Source: CAVTWY01 sp963738615 (GTDB taxonomy: Bacteria; Pseudomonadota; Gammaproteobacteria; Burkholderiales; Burkholderiaceae_C). Taken from it: a stretch of DNA of 64,000 nucleotides. Of the stretch, positions 1 to 10,706 are shown piece by piece. The notes under the pieces were generated by a model, which was not told the origin of the DNA, did no database searches, and was given only the letters and a program-made list of their open reading frames with translations. The stretch spans positions 124,001 through 188,000 of the forward strand of contig CAVTXI010000001.1 in assembly GCA_963738615.1 (NCBI GenBank), written 5' to 3'. Every line of letters starts with the position of its first letter. The first letter of the stretch is position 1. The position numbers were made by a program, and so were the translations under genes.

Positions 1-767
1 CGCTGCCGTCGGCGCCGATGCGCGCAATGCCGCCTTGCAGGCCGATCGGGTTGGCGCCGGTGACGGTGAAGCCGAACCACATGTTGCCTTGCGAGTCGGT
101 CGTCAACGGCGTGTTGATGAACACGGTCGCGTCGTACGTCGCGCGGGCGGCGGCATAGGCAGCTTCGCCGTAGAACACCAGCGTGCGCATCACGCCGGTG
201 GTGACGACCGCGGCGTCTGCATCGTCACGCAACTGCACCCGGCCACCCGCAGCGGGTGCGAGCACGCGCGCGTCACCCGCGAGGGCAAGGTTCATGCTCG
301 GCACCCAGTTGTGCGGCGGCAGGCGGTAGTCGGTGTCGAGCGACCACAGCAAGCTGCCGTTCGCACCTGCTCGCGCTTCGACCCTGAACGCATCACCGTT
401 CTTCACCGCCAGCACCACGGTGTTGCGGCGCGTGATGACGGGTGAGCCGTAGTGGGCGAACAGCGCGCCGTTGGACGCGTAGCGCGGCGCCAGGTCAACC
501 GGGATGCTCCATGCGATGGTGCCGAGCGCCTGCGACGCCATGCTCGACCAGCGCCGTGTGCTGCGCATTGCCAGCGAAGCCGCGCCACGGCGGGCCATCG
601 ACCGGGGGGCCTGGTGGTGAAGGTGGGGAGGGCGGCGCAGGCGGCGTCAGCGGCGAGTCTTCGCCACTGCTGCCACCGCCGCATCCGGCCAGCGCGAAAA
701 GCGTGACGAGTGCGGCTTTGCGGCGCGAGGGACGGGGCGGGTCCAGAGGGGTGATTCCATCCACCAA
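1..767 (-). CDS. Lipoprotein with PQQ-propeller-like repeats, C-terminus outside window
   Basis: The N-terminus carries a lipoprotein signal: a basic stretch, a hydrophobic core and a lipobox LAGC, followed by Gly/Ser and a proline-rich linker (PPAPPSPPSPPGPP). The mature part starts with WRGFAGNAQHTAL, which resembles the first blade of PQQ-like beta-propellers (W-x-F-x-x-x-x-x-H-T), and holds a blade-like GSLLWSLDT segment. The frame breaks near 547, where one extra base in gctcgaccagc explains the shift; beyond it the frame is open to the window edge. No ligand residues can be assigned. A cell-surface or periplasmic anchored propeller is the best guess. Start at 767 was chosen because the signal sequence begins there. 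Confidence 0.6.
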
Positions 768-858
768 GTGTGATCCGACCTACATCCTTCTGACGATGCG
801 CGCGTCACCGACCTATCGCAGAGTGCCCGTCTACTGACGTTATGTCGCGGAGCCTGTG

Positions 859-1590
859 ATGAATGAATTCGAGTACGTGAAAGACATCGCCCAAGGCGCG
901 CGTGGTGCACGCGCAAAGCTGGTGCAGGAATGCCTGGTGCACCACCAGTTCCGCGTCGTTGTCGACGGCAAGTTCGGCCCGGCGACTCGCACCGCGGTGG
1001 CGCTGTTCCAGTCGGACCGTGGCCTTGCACCCACGGGCGTCGTGAATCGGCCGTGCTTCGACGCGCTGGTGGCGCCGTTCCTGCGCGTGCAGCGCGCCAT
1101 CGACGTTGCCGGTCACACGCTCGGCACGTTGACCGTCGCGTACGCGCAGCAGCACTTAGCCGAACATCCCATCGAAATCGGCGGCGCGAACCGCGGGCCC
1201 TGGGTGAGGTTGTACATGGGCGGGCTCGACGGCGATGCTCAGCTATGGTGTGCCGGCTTCGTGTGCTTCTGCCTCGACCAGGCCTGCAACACGCTGGGCG
1301 TTGATCCACCCATCGACTTTTCGGTGTCGTGCGACGCGCTGGCGCAATCGGCGAAGCGCGAAGACCGCTTCACGCGAGACGCAACTCAGGCGCAACCCGG
1401 CAGCCTCTTCCTGTTGCGGGGCACCGTGCCGGGCGACTGGATCCATGTGGGCATCGTCACCGGGATCGATGTCGAAACCTTCTCGAGCATCGAAGGCAAC
1501 ACCAACGAGCAAGGCTCGCGCAACGGCTTCGAGGTGTGCGCGCGCACGCGCGGCTTTGCGCTGAAGGACTTCATCCGCATCGACGGGTAG
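859..1590 (+). CDS. Peptidoglycan-binding domain plus CHAP-type amidase/endopeptidase
   Basis: A protein of 243 residues with two parts. Residues ~15-75 look like a PG_binding_1 domain (VVDGKFGPATRTAVALFQ, then GLAPTGVVN). Residues ~110-240 look like a CHAP/NlpC-type cysteine hydrolase: the putative nucleophile lies in WCAGFVCFCL, the histidine in DWIHVGIVTG, and the typical closing SIEGNTN motif follows. There is no signal peptide, so it could be a phage- or T6SS-like lysin, or leave the cell another way. GTG at 856 and ATG at 859 are both possible starts; ATG is preferred. It lies alone, divergent from the lipoprotein upstream and convergent with the TonB receptor downstream. Confidence 0.75.
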   Translation: MNEFEYVKDIAQGARGARAKLVQECLVHHQFRVVVDGKFGPATRTAVALFQSDRGLAPTGVVNRPCFDALVAPFLRVQRAIDVAGHTLGTLTVAYAQQHLAEHPIEIGGANRGPWVRLYMGGLDGDAQLWCAGFVCFCLDQACNTLGVDPPIDFSVSCDALAQSAKREDRFTRDATQAQPGSLFLLRGTVPGDWIHVGIVTGIDVETFSSIEGNTNEQGSRNGFEVCARTRGFALKDFIRIDG

Positions 1591-1630
1591 CGCGAGCCAA
1601 ACGAGTTCGCGCTTCCGCGTGGCGGGTCAA

Positions 1631-3771
1631 CTAAAACTTCTTCACCACCCGCGCCGACAACAACCAACTCCGCGGCGCCCCCGGCTCGTAGAACCGTCCA
1701 TTCGCATCGTTGACGATCACGCTGCCCACGTGAGCTTTGTCGGTCGCGTTGTCCAGGCGCGCCAGCAGGTCGAGATCGAAGTCGCCGAGCCGATCGGCAC
1801 CACGTGCCTTGCGCGCAGCGCCAGCAGGGTGGTGCGGTCGGTGGCTTCGGTGTTGGTGTCGTTGACGGTGATGCCGTTGCAACGCGCGCTTCGACGCCGA
1901 CTTCGGTGCGTGCGATCGGCGTCCAGGCCAGTTCGGCGAAGGCCACGCCTTTTTGCGTGCCGGCGATGCGGTTGCCTGCGGCCACGGGCACGCTGGGCGC
2001 GGTGCAGGGGATGCCGGCGCAGGCCAGGAAGCCGTCTTTGTATTTGGCGTCGAGTACGTGAGCGCGCGACGCGCGCCACTGCGCTGCGAGCTTCGCGCCC
2101 AGCGCTGATCTCGAGGCCCTGGCGCGTGGTGCGGCCGACGTTGCGGAAGCTCTGGCGTCCGCCTGCGTTGGTGGCGACGCCGATTTCGTCGTCGACGTCG
2201 GCGCGGAACAGCGGCGGCGTCGACGCCGAACGCGCCGTCGGCCGAGCGCCACTTGGCGCCGACTTCGAGCTGCTTGCTCTTCTGCGGCTCGAGGTCGGCG
2301 TTGAAGCCGCCGCTGCCGTCGGGGCGGTACGCCAGTTCGCCCAGCGTGGGGGACTCGAACCCCGCGCGATGCTGGCGTGCACGTTCAGCCCCGGTGCGGC
2401 TTTCCAGCGCAGGCCGACACCGGGTTGGCGTAGTTGAAGCTGCGGCTGCCGGAGTCGTCGCCGTTGCTCAGGAAGCGCGTCGTTGGCGCCGAGGCGCACG
2501 CTGCCGGCGCGCAGGCCGGCGATGACGACGGTGATGGGCGACAGCGTGAACTTCGCCTTGCACGTAGCCGTCTTCGGTCGACGCCTTGTTGGTCTCTTGG
2601 CGGCGCAGCGTGCCGACTGGCCGTAGTTGGGCGTGGCCGCGTCGCCGGTGTAGTTGAGGTAGCCGCGGCGGTCGTCGCGCTGGCGCTCGACCGCCACGCC
2701 GGCCACCAGTTCGGTGCCGGCTGAAGCGCCACGTCAGGCGCGCGTCGGCGCCTTCGAAGTCGCGGTCGAAGTCGATCACGCCGCCGCCGTGGCGCGGGTT
2801 GGCCTGCGTGGCTGCGGCGATGGCCAGCCACTGCTTCACGGCGCGTTTGCCGGTGTAGGCGGTGAAGCCGGCTTCGGCCAGCGGCCCTAGGTTCGTGAAG
2901 CGGTGGCGCCACGGCCGCCCAGTTGGTATTGGCTCGAGCTCCTTGCGCGTGTCGAAGCTGGTGGCCTGGCTGCGTGGTCTGGCGCGGGTCGGCATCGAAC
3001 TGCGCGCGCGTCAGGCCCAGCGGGATCGTCGGCGGGTTGATCAGCACATTGGCGAGACCACCACGCGGTCGTTGCCCGACTGCCAGCCCAGGCGCACGTT
3101 GCCGGTCTTCTTCTTGGCTTCGCTTTGCGGCCGGAAGCCGTCCCACTGCATCGCCGAGGCGGCGGCGCGGATGTCGAGTTCGCTGCGAGATCGGCGCGGC
3201 CGCGCCCAGGCGGATCTGCCGCAGGCCGAAGCTGCCGACGTCGACACCCGCTTCGGCGCGGGCCTCGCGCACCGGGGCCGACACCGTGGCGATCACGCCG
3301 CCCGAGCTGTTGCCGTAGAGCACCGAGAACGGCCCGCGCAGCACTTCCACGCGCTGCGATGCCCGCCAGGTCGAAGTGGCTCACCTGCCCTTGGCCGTCG
3401 GGGCCCGACGCCGGGATGCCGTCGGTGTACAGGCGCAGGCCGCGCACGCCGAAGCCGGCGCGCGCGCCGAAGCCGCGCGAGCTGATCTGAAGGTCTTGCG
3501 CGTAGTTGTTGCGGTTGGCGACCACCAGGCCGGGCACGCGCGCGATGGCTTCCGACAGGTTGATCTGCGGGCCGGCTCGCGCGCAATTGGTCGCCATCGA
3601 CCACGCTGATGGCGTAGGGCGCTTCGGCCATGCGGCGTTCGGAGGTCGAGCCGGTGACGACGACGGTTTCAGGGCTTGCGGCGGCCGTTGGTTGCGCAGC
3701 AGCGGTGCCAGGCGAGGCTGCGGCCAGCGTGGCGGTGGCGAGGGCGGAAAGGGCGGGGTGCGGTGCGACAT
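1631..3771 (-). CDS. TonB-dependent outer-membrane receptor (frameshifted)
   Basis: Across several frame breaks the pieces read as one TonB-dependent receptor of about 700 residues. Visible parts: a Sec signal peptide ending near GTAAAQ, a TonB-box-like ETVVVTGS, the plug domain (LSEAIARVPGLVV, SSRGFGARAGFGVRGLRLY, VEVLRGPFSVLYGNSSGGVI), the conserved ARGFESPTLGELAY segment in the barrel, and the usual C-terminal strand ending in a phenylalanine (SWLLSARVVKKF). Such receptors import ferric siderophores, cobalamin, copper or other metal complexes; the substrate cannot be read from the sequence. One break near 3742 fits a missing C in a C run, unlike the other breaks, which fit extra bases. No TonB/ExbBD genes of its own lie next to it. 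Confidence 0.8.
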
Positions 3772-3938
3772 GTTGTGGTGTGGGTGAACGTGAAAGCAGG
3801 CGGTATAGCGGGCCTCGGTTTATAGCCCGCGCGCCCGAGCCTTGCCTCTAGGCGCTACTCGCCCGGTTGGCGGATCGGCATTCGGGTCTGCGCTGGGTTA
3901 TCCTCGATTATCCTTGTCAACCAGCCAGCCGTTCGTCC

Positions 3939-4842
3939 GTGTCAGAGACCCCATCGGGCCGACCGTCTTCCCACCAGCGCTCCGCGCACGGCGAAGGCGG
4001 CGACAAACGCAGCCTGTTCACCCGCCTGGTCGAATTCCTGTCGCCTGGGCCCGATTCCAAAGACGAACTGATTCGAGCACTGGCCGACGCCGAAGACCGC
4101 GACGTGATCGAGCCGCAAGAGCCGCGCGATGCTCGAAGGCGTGATCCGCATGGCCGACATGACGGCCGGCGACGTGATGGTGGCGGCGCCGCGGATGGAC
4201 CTGCTGGACATCGATTCGCCCTACGACGAAGCTGCTCGAAGGTCGTGATCGACACCGGCGCACTCGCGCTTTCCGGTCACCGACGGCAAGCGCGACAACA
4301 TCATCGGCATCCTGATGGCGAAAGACCTGCTGAAGCTTCAGCGCGCGCCCGAGCTGAACCTGCGCACGCTGCTGCGCCCGGCGGTGCTTCGTGCCCGAAA
4401 GCAAGGGCCTGAACGAGCTGCTGCGGGACTTCCGCACCAACCGCAACCACCTCGCGATCGTGATCGACGAGTTCGGCCAGCACCGCGGGGCTGATCACGA
4501 TCGAAGACGTGCTGGAAGAGATCGTCGGCGAGATCGAAGACGAGTTCGACGACAAGGACGGCGAAAGCAGCATCTACACGCTCGCCGACGGCACGCACCG
4601 CGTGGCCGGCGACGCCACCATCGACGCCGTCAACGAGGCCTTCCAGGTGCAGTCTGCCGAGGACCGAGTTCGACACCATCGGCGGCCTGGTCGCCCAACA
4701 CGCCGGGCGCGTGCCGCGGCGCGGCGAAGCCGTGGTCATCGGCGGCCTGCAATTCGTGGTGATGCTCACGCGCGGTGGCTCGGTGCGCTGGTTCAAGGTG
4801 TCGCCCGCGCCGGCCGAAGTCAGCGAAGCGGACGCAGGATGA
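3939..4842 (+). CDS. corC: CorC/HlyC-family CBS-domain protein (frameshifted)
   Basis: Reading across about six single-base breaks gives a CorC/YbeX-like protein of about 300 residues: a short N-terminus (KRSLFTRLVEF), MADMTAGDVMVAAPRM at the start of the CBS pair, DELLEVVIDT and FPVTDGKRDNIIGILMAKDLL, then EFGSTAGLITIEDVLEEIVG, and a C-terminal CorC_HlyC transporter-associated domain (EFDTIGGLV). The family is linked to magnesium/cobalt efflux and, through the neighbour, to apolipoprotein acylation. Start GTG at 3939 gives VSETPSG, the usual N-terminal length. Its stop overlaps the lnt start by ATGA, the corC-lnt order common in proteobacteria. Confidence 0.85.
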
Positions 4843-6451
4843 CGTCGGCAGCCGCCCGAACCTGACCTCCAGCCGGCCGCGGGCCTGACTGACACATGGG
4901 CGCCGCCGCGGCCGTGTTCGGCTCGACACCGTCGCGCATGCTGCTCGCGGCTGCCGCCGGTGCGCGGCGTCAGCCTGGCCTTGGTGCACACCTGGGCCTG
5001 GGCCGCCACGCTGCTGGGCCTGGGCCTGCTGGTGCGCTGATCCGCAGCGTGTCGCCCGGCCCGCGGCGTGGATCGGGCTGGCCTTCAGCGCCACATGGAT
5101 CGGCGCTGCGACGTGGTGGCTCTTCATCAGCATGCATCTCTACGGCGGCATGCTCGCGCCGGTCGCCGCGCTGGCGGTGGCGCTGCTGGCGTTGGCGATG
5201 GGCGCGTACGTGGCGCTGGCCTGCGCCGCCTTCGCGCGCTGGAAAAGCCGCCGCCATCGGCGCGCGTGACGCGCTCTTCTTCGCGCTGCTGTGGCTGCTG
5301 GCCGAACTGGCGCGGGCGCGCCTCTTCACCGGCTTTCCCTGGGGCGCTTCGGGCTACACGCAGATCGACGGGCCGCTGGCGGCGCTGGCGCCGTGGATCG
5401 GCGTCTACGGCATCGGCTTCGTCGTCGCGCTGATCGCGGCGCTGGTGGTGTTGATGCACGGCGCGTTGTGGAAGCGCGTGCTGCCGCTGTCTGGCTGCTG
5501 GTGGTCGCGCCGCTGGCTGCGCGCGACTTCACCATGCCCACGGCGTCACGCTGCGCGTGTCGCTGCTTCAGACCAACGTGCCGCAGAAAGAGAAGTTCGA
5601 TGCCCGCCGCGTGAAGGACAACCTGCACGAGCTTGCAGGCGCACGATCGCCGCTGCGAAGGGCACGCTGGTCGTTGCGCCCGAAACCGCGATCCCGCTGC
5701 TGCCGCAGGACCTTGGCGCCCGAGGGCTTCGCCGGCTTTCGAAGCGCCGTTCCGCGACGGCAAGCGCGGCGCACTGGTCGGTCTGCCGCTGGGCGACTTC
5801 GAGCGCGGCTACACGAATTCGGTCGCTGGTTTTGGCGGCGAACGCCGCGGCCCGACGGTGCGCAGCGCTACCACTACGACAAGCACCACCTCGTCCCCTT
5901 CGGCGAATTCATCCCCTGGGGCTTTCGCTGGTTCGTGAACATGATGCACATCCCGCTGGGCGACTTCGCGCGCGGGCCGCTGGTGGCGCCGTCGTTCACG
6001 CTGTCGCGGGCGAGCGCGTCGGCGCCGAACATCTGCTACGAAGATCTCTTCGGCGAAGAACTCGCGCAGCGCTTCGGCCCCGCCGGCGACGCGCCGACGA
6101 TCTTCGCCAACGTCAGCAACATCGCGTGGTTCGGCGACACGATCGCGATCGACCAGCACCTGAACATCTCGCGCATGCGCACCCTCGAGTTGCAGCGCCC
6201 GATGATCCGCGCCACCAACACCGGCGCCACCGCCGTCATCGACCACACCGGCCGCGTCACCGCGCAATTGCCGCGGCTGACGAAGCGGCGTGCTCGAAGG
6301 CCAGGTCGAGGGCCGCGAGGGCGTCACGCCCTACGCGCAATGGATCGCTGCGGGCGGCGGCGTGTGGCCGCTGGCGTTGGCGGCGGCGGTGCTGGCGGCG
6401 TTGATGGCGCTGGCGCGGCGGGATTTCAGGGCGCCGGTGGAAGGGGTGTAG
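4839..6451 (+). CDS. lnt: Apolipoprotein N-acyltransferase (frameshifted)
   Basis: Lnt adds the third acyl chain to lipoproteins in the inner membrane. The N-terminal third encodes hydrophobic helices (LGLGLLVR, AALAVALLALAMGAYVAL, FFALLWLLAELARARL, IGVYGIGFVVALIAALVVL), the rest the nitrilase-like domain. The catalytic triad is visible: Glu in VAPETAIPLLP, Lys in YDKHHLVPFGEF and Cys in ICYEDLFGEE. At least six frame breaks interrupt the gene; each one examined fits one inserted base. Total length of about 535 residues is normal for the family. It starts with an ATGA overlap at the corC stop, so the pair is co-translated. It probably serves the lipoproteins found elsewhere in this window. 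Confidence 0.88.
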
Positions 6452-6501
6452 GGTTCGCGGATGATCCGTAAGATCCGGCTCTCACTCCCGGAGTCCGTGA
6501 C

Positions 6502-6732
6502 ATGTCAGATCCCGTTGTCGAACTGGCCGCCCAAGGCACCGCTCTCGCGCCTGATGACCGCGCGCGGTTGATCGACTTGCTGCTGGCATCTTTGGACGAC
6601 GGGCCGAGGGCGCAGGTGGAAGCGGCGTGGGACGAGGAGGTCGAGCGCCGGCTCGATGCCTATGATCGTGGCGAGGTTCACGCGATCGACGGTGAACAGG
6701 TTCTAGAAGAAGCGCGTCGCATCGCCAGGTGA
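6502..6732 (+). CDS. Addiction-module antitoxin of the TIGR02574/DUF2281-like type
   Basis: A 76-residue acidic protein beginning MSDPVVELAAQGTALAPDDR and containing LIDLLLASLDD and VEAAWDEEVERRLDAY. This is the typical pattern of the small putative addiction module component family, which pairs with RelE/ParE toxins. The conserved helical stretch with W-x-E-E-x-x-R-R is clear. Its stop codon overlaps the GTG start of the toxin gene, as expected for a translationally coupled pair in which the antitoxin is made first. Confidence 0.8.
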   Translation: MSDPVVELAAQGTALAPDDRARLIDLLLASLDDGPRAQVEAAWDEEVERRLDAYDRGEVHAIDGEQVLEEARRIAR

Positions 6733-7025
6733 AGACGTTCCGCTTCTTGCCCGAAGCACGACTCGAACTGCTGCAGCAGATCGAGTACTACGGGAACGTG
6801 AGAGAAGGGCTCGGGGTCCTCTTCCAGCATGCGGTTTCGGAGGTCGTGCGCCGAGCAGTCGCGAATCCTGAACAAGGCGCCCCGAGAGCTCACGACACGA
6901 GGCGCATGTTGGTGAAGAAGTTTCCGTTCAGCGTGATCTACCGTGTGACGGGTGATGTTGTGCTCATCGTCGCGCTTGCGGACTCGAGGCGTCGACCAGA
7001 CTATTGGGTCAGGCGGGTTCGGTAG
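6729..7025 (+). CDS. RelE/ParE-family toxin
   Basis: A 98-residue basic protein with the ParE/RelE fold signature: an N-terminal strand-helix (FRFLPEARLELLQQIEYY), then RRMLVKKFPFSVIYRVTGDVVLIVALADSRRRPDYW near the C-terminus. The segment FPFSVIYRV...VLIVALADSRR(R)PDYW is highly characteristic. Members either cleave ribosome-bound mRNA or inhibit gyrase; which of these applies cannot be told. It starts with GTG at 6729, overlapping the antitoxin stop (GTGA). Confidence 0.82.
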   Translation: MKTFRFLPEARLELLQQIEYYGNVREGLGVLFQHAVSEVVRRAVANPEQGAPRAHDTRRMLVKKFPFSVIYRVTGDVVLIVALADSRRRPDYWVRRVR

Positions 7026-7053
7026 GACGCGTCGGACGGTTCGCGCTTCGTCG

Positions 7054-7392
7054 TCACTCGCTGACGAGAAACGCTTTCGCGCTCACTTCGAGCAACCCGT
7101 CCTCGACAAAGTAGATGCGCAGATCGCTGCCCTCGAACTCTCCGTCGGCGATGTGCCCGGCCGACCGATGGTCCTTCAGCGCTTGTGCGTCGAGCGTGCA
7201 AGCGAAGCGGGTCACGCCTTCGCAAGTGACGTGCACGATGTTCCGATCGGCAGCCTCGAGGCTTGCATAGACCTCGGTAGTTAGTACGACCTTCGCGCCA
7301 CCTGTAGCGTCGATCGCGAACGCGAAGTCAACGAGATTGCCGTCGTGCCAGTGCATCGATTCGAGCGAGCGTTGGGATGTCGACATCGTCAT
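7054..7392 (-). CDS. Hypothetical small protein, last gene of the redox operon
   Basis: A 112-residue protein with no family I recognise. It starts with ATG at 7392, overlapping the apbE stop by ATGA, so it is the distal gene of the minus-strand operon that begins with the alcohol dehydrogenase. Visible features are an N-terminal MHWHDGNLVDFAF, alternating hydrophobic strands (KVVLTTEVYASL, NIVHVTCEGVTRFACTL) and an acidic C-terminal half. It has no signal peptide, membrane segment or cysteine motif, so it is probably cytoplasmic. It may be an unrelated passenger. Confidence 0.55.
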   Translation of the reverse strand: MTMSTSQRSLESMHWHDGNLVDFAFAIDATGGAKVVLTTEVYASLEAADRNIVHVTCEGVTRFACTLDAQALKDHRSAGHIADGEFEGSDLRIYFVEDGLLEVSAKAFLVSE

Positions 7393-8455
7393 CCCGCTGC
7401 GCGAACAAGCGTCTTGCGAGACGCGTCGACAGCGCTTGTTCCACTACCCGTGACCCGACCCGCCTTGTCGACGCAAATCACGTCGACCCTCCAACGACGC
7501 GCCAGCGCCATCGCATCGCGCGCCGAACCCATGAACAGCGGCTTCGTCAACGCGTCGGCGAGCGTGCACGTCGGCGCCAGCACGACGACCGCCGCGAGTT
7601 CGGATGGCGAGTGGCCGCTGCGCGGGTCGACGATGTGATGCTCGCGCCGGTCGGGCGTGAAGGCGAGCTTGTCGTCGCTCGAGCACGCGACTGCGCGGCC
7701 GTCGGCTTCGATCGAAGCGACGATCGCGTGCAGCGTTGCGCGGGTCTTGCACGCCCAGGCGCCAGGGGCCGCCTTCGGGTGAGCGGCCCATCGGTTGCCA
7801 CTCGCCGGCGTCGATCAGCGCATGTTCGATGCCGTGCTTGCGCAGCACGGCCGCCGCGGCGTCGGTGGCCCAGCCTTGGGCGATGCCGTTGAGCGTGATC
7901 GCCATGCCTGGGCGGGCGAAGGCGATGCGGCGATGGACCGCGTCGACGCGCACGTGTTGCCAGCCGACGAGTGCACGGGCACGTGAGATGTCGGCGGGCG
8001 CGGCGGCGCGCCCCTGCTGCGCGGCGTCGAAGCGTACGCGCCACAGCGGCTGCACGGTCGGGTCGAAGCGGCCTTCGCTTTCGCGCGCGATGCGCAGCGC
8101 TTCGCGCAGCACGGCGATCAATTCGAGCGGGCGCGTCGTCCAGGTGGCCGTCGCGGTTCAGGCGCACGAGCGCGCTGTCGTCGCGAAAGAGGCTCATCTG
8201 CGCTTCGACCGCCTGGATGCGGCGCGCGGCCGCCGAAAGCGCTGCGTCGGCACGCGTGGCATCGCCGTGCGCTGCGCGCATCCACACGGTGGTGCCGAAC
8301 GCGGGCAGGGCGGTTTCGCGCCAGAAGAGCTTGTCGGTGGCCGCGCATGCCGGTGCAGGAACGCCGACCACCGTGCCCAGCGCCGCCCCCCACCCGACGC
8401 GCAGCAGCTGTCGGCGTTGCGGTGACGACGCGGCCCCGTGCTCGATCAGCGTCAT
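7389..8455 (-). CDS. apbE: FAD:protein FMN transferase (frameshifted)
   Basis: ApbE uses FAD to link FMN covalently to a threonine in periplasmic FMN-binding domains. The N-terminus has a twin-arginine-like signal (SPQRRQLLRVGWGAAL) ending near ACAAT. Family motifs follow: FGTTVWMRA, an early helix ending in QMSLFRDDSALVRLN, then RFDPTVQPLW, GWQHVRVDA, MAITLNGIAQGWATDAAAAVL, HALIDAGEWQPMGRSPEGG and HHIVDPRSGHSP, with the Mg/FAD site near GSARDAMALARRW. Two frame breaks (near 8137 and 7735) each fit one extra base. It overlaps the NosR-like gene upstream by ATGA; that protein carries a candidate FMN acceptor threonine and is the obvious substrate. Confidence 0.88.
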
Positions 8456-10687
8456 ACCGCGCTCTCTTCGAACGCCGAGCCGGCGGTGACGGGAACCGCG
8501 CGGATCGGGATGACCTTGCCTTTGCGCTCGAGCACCAGCGGCAGGCAGCGCTCGACGTCGTCGTGCACCTGCACGCAGTCCAGGCACTGGAAGCACTCGG
8601 CGTAGTCGACCTTGCCGCTGGGCGCGATGGCCTGGTAGTCGCAAGCGTGGCGGCAGGTCTGGCATGGCGTGCCGCACTGCGCGCGCCGCGGGATCCAGCG
8701 CCACAACCGCAAGCGGCCCAGGATCGCGAGCGCCGCTCCCAGCGGGCAGATGTAGCGGCAGTAGCCGCGATAGACGAACGACGCCGAGCGCCAGACACAC
8801 GACGGCCCACGCGACGTAAGGCCAGCTGCGCTCGAAGTGCATGCTGATCGCGGTTTTGAACGGTTCGACCTCGACGACCTGCTCGCTCAGCTCGGGGCTC
8901 AGTGCCGCTGCGGCAAGCACCAGCGCGAGCACGACGTACTTGAAGCTCTTCAACCAACGGTCGGTGACGCCGCGCAGCCGCCGCTGCGCGATGCCGAGCT
9001 TGCGCGCCACGATCGCCACCAGTTCCTGCAACGCACCGAACGGGCACAGCCAGCCGCAGAAGGTGCCGCGCCCCCAGATCAAGAGCGTCGCGAAGGTGAA
9101 GAGCCACAGCACCACCGCCATCGGGTCGGCCAACAGGAAGTCGAGCGCGCGCCCGGCCACCAAGGCTTCGACCATCGACGTGAGGCTGACGATCGTGAGC
9201 TGACCCTGCGCGATCCAACCGATGAAGATCAGCGTGAACAGCAGGAACGGGATGCGGAACGCCGCGAGCCGCGCGGCCGTGGCCGCGGTGCGCCGCTGCG
9301 CCACGAGCGCCAGCGCGAGCAGCGCCAACGCGGCGCCGGTGGCGGCCAGAGTCGCCCTTGCGTTGGCCCCAGGGCTCGAGCCACTTCGGCGTTTCTTTCA
9401 CGGGCGCCCATTGCGCGGCTTCGGGGATCTCGACGGCGCGATCGAAGCGCGCGGTTGCCACCCCTGCCTGCGCGGTTCGTCGCCATGCATCGAGCTTCGA
9501 ACGTCGACCGGCGCCAGCACGTCGAAGCGCGCGCCGTCGGCGGCGTCGCGCACGCGCAAGAAGCGCGCGCGCGCGTCGGCGCTGACGCCCGAGTGTTGCC
9601 CTGACATCCGCAAGCCTGCGCGCTCCCACGCCAGCGGCTCGAGGGCGAAGCTGCGGCCGGCTTGCGCCAGTTGCAGCGTGCACGCCGCGTGCTGGCGTTC
9701 GCCGCGTCGGGATCCGCGGGGTCACGCATCGCGTAGCGGCCGCCGTCCAGCACCATCAGCACCGGCTCGCCGCGTTCACGCGCATCGCGCACCTCACGCC
9801 AACGCGCGGCGTCCAGCAGGTTGCGGCCTGCCTGCGGAATGCCGACGAATGACAGCCACAGGTCGACGCCGGCCGCGCGCGGGCGCAGCGTGCCTTCGGC
9901 GTCGCGCCCGGCGCCGGGCGTGCTCGCGAAAGGCCAGTTCGATCAAACGATGCTCGATCGACCAGGGCTGCAACAGGCCCGCCGCGGCCAGGCCGTTGAA
10001 GCCGGTGCGCTGGTAGCGGTCGTTCGGCCCGTCGCTCGCGCCGCGATCGGCGCCCTGCGCGGCCTTGTCCGGGCGCATCGGCCGCGGCCAGCGACGCCTG
10101 CGCCGCACCCTGCGCCACCTGCGCGGCCGACTCCATCACGCCGCGGTTGATCGCGTTGGCGGTGACGGTGCCGGCCACGATGCCGTGCAGCGTCGCCATC
10201 GTCGGCGTGACGACGCGCTCGGCCTTGGGCGTCAGCACCTGGATCTGATGGTGCACCGTCACGCCCTGGTACTGCGCGGTGAAGCGCCCCAGCACCGCGG
10301 TGCCGCTGTCGGAGCGGAAGATCGGCTCCATGTGCGACAGCAGCCGCGACGTGACGAAGGCGCCGTCACGGTCCATCACGACCAGCACGTTGATCGGCTT
10401 GCCGCCGTAGCCGGCCACGGGTTCGAGATCGACGGTCTCGAAGACGTAGTTCTGGAAGACGGGTGTCTGGCCGTTGCGCGTGTAGACCGGCCACACCGGC
10501 AGGTGCGCAAGCTCTCGCCCACCAGCCAGGGCGGCGGGAACATCGCTTCGACCGCGGCCTTGTCGAGCGTGCCGGCCGCGGCGGCGCCATGCCACGGCAG
10601 CAGCAGCGCGGCGACAACGGCCAGGATGATCACGACCCAGGCACTCGGCGCGAGGAGCCTGGTCGCGTGCGGCGTCGACGTGGGCAT
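8452..10687 (-). CDS. NosR-like FMN-binding, polytopic [4Fe-4S] membrane protein (frameshifted)
   Basis: Assembled across several frame breaks this is about 740 residues, the NosR/NirI length. Order of parts: an N-terminal signal/anchor (LLAPSAWVVIILAVVAALLL), a periplasmic FMN-binding region with VFQNYVFETVDLEPVAGYGG and an acceptor-like motif GIVAGTVTANAINRGV (classical form is S-G-A-T-x-T), membrane helices (AFRIPFLLFTLIFIGWIAQG), a cytoplasmic CGWLCPFGALQEL motif, and a C-terminal ferredoxin part with CGTPCQTCRHAC and ECFQCLDC. NosR passes electrons from quinol to N2O reductase, but no nos genes are present here. The gene sits between the cytochrome fusion gene and apbE, so a role as membrane link for the periplasmic alcohol dehydrogenase chain is inferred. 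Confidence 0.8.
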
Positions 10688-10706
10688 CAGTCGGCGCCGG
10701 CGGGTG

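Noticed and set aside
2340..2365. tRNA T-arm-like string gggactcgaacccc
   Set aside because: It is the antisense of the conserved RGFESPTLGELAY segment of the TonB receptor; no cloverleaf can be formed around it.
8837..9604. Open frame of 255 residues on the plus strand
   Set aside because: Antisense of the NosR-like gene; no domain and no ribosome site.
8452..10687. nos operon for N2O reduction
   Set aside because: Only NosR- and ApbE-like genes are present; nosZ, nosD, nosF, nosY and nosL are not within the window.
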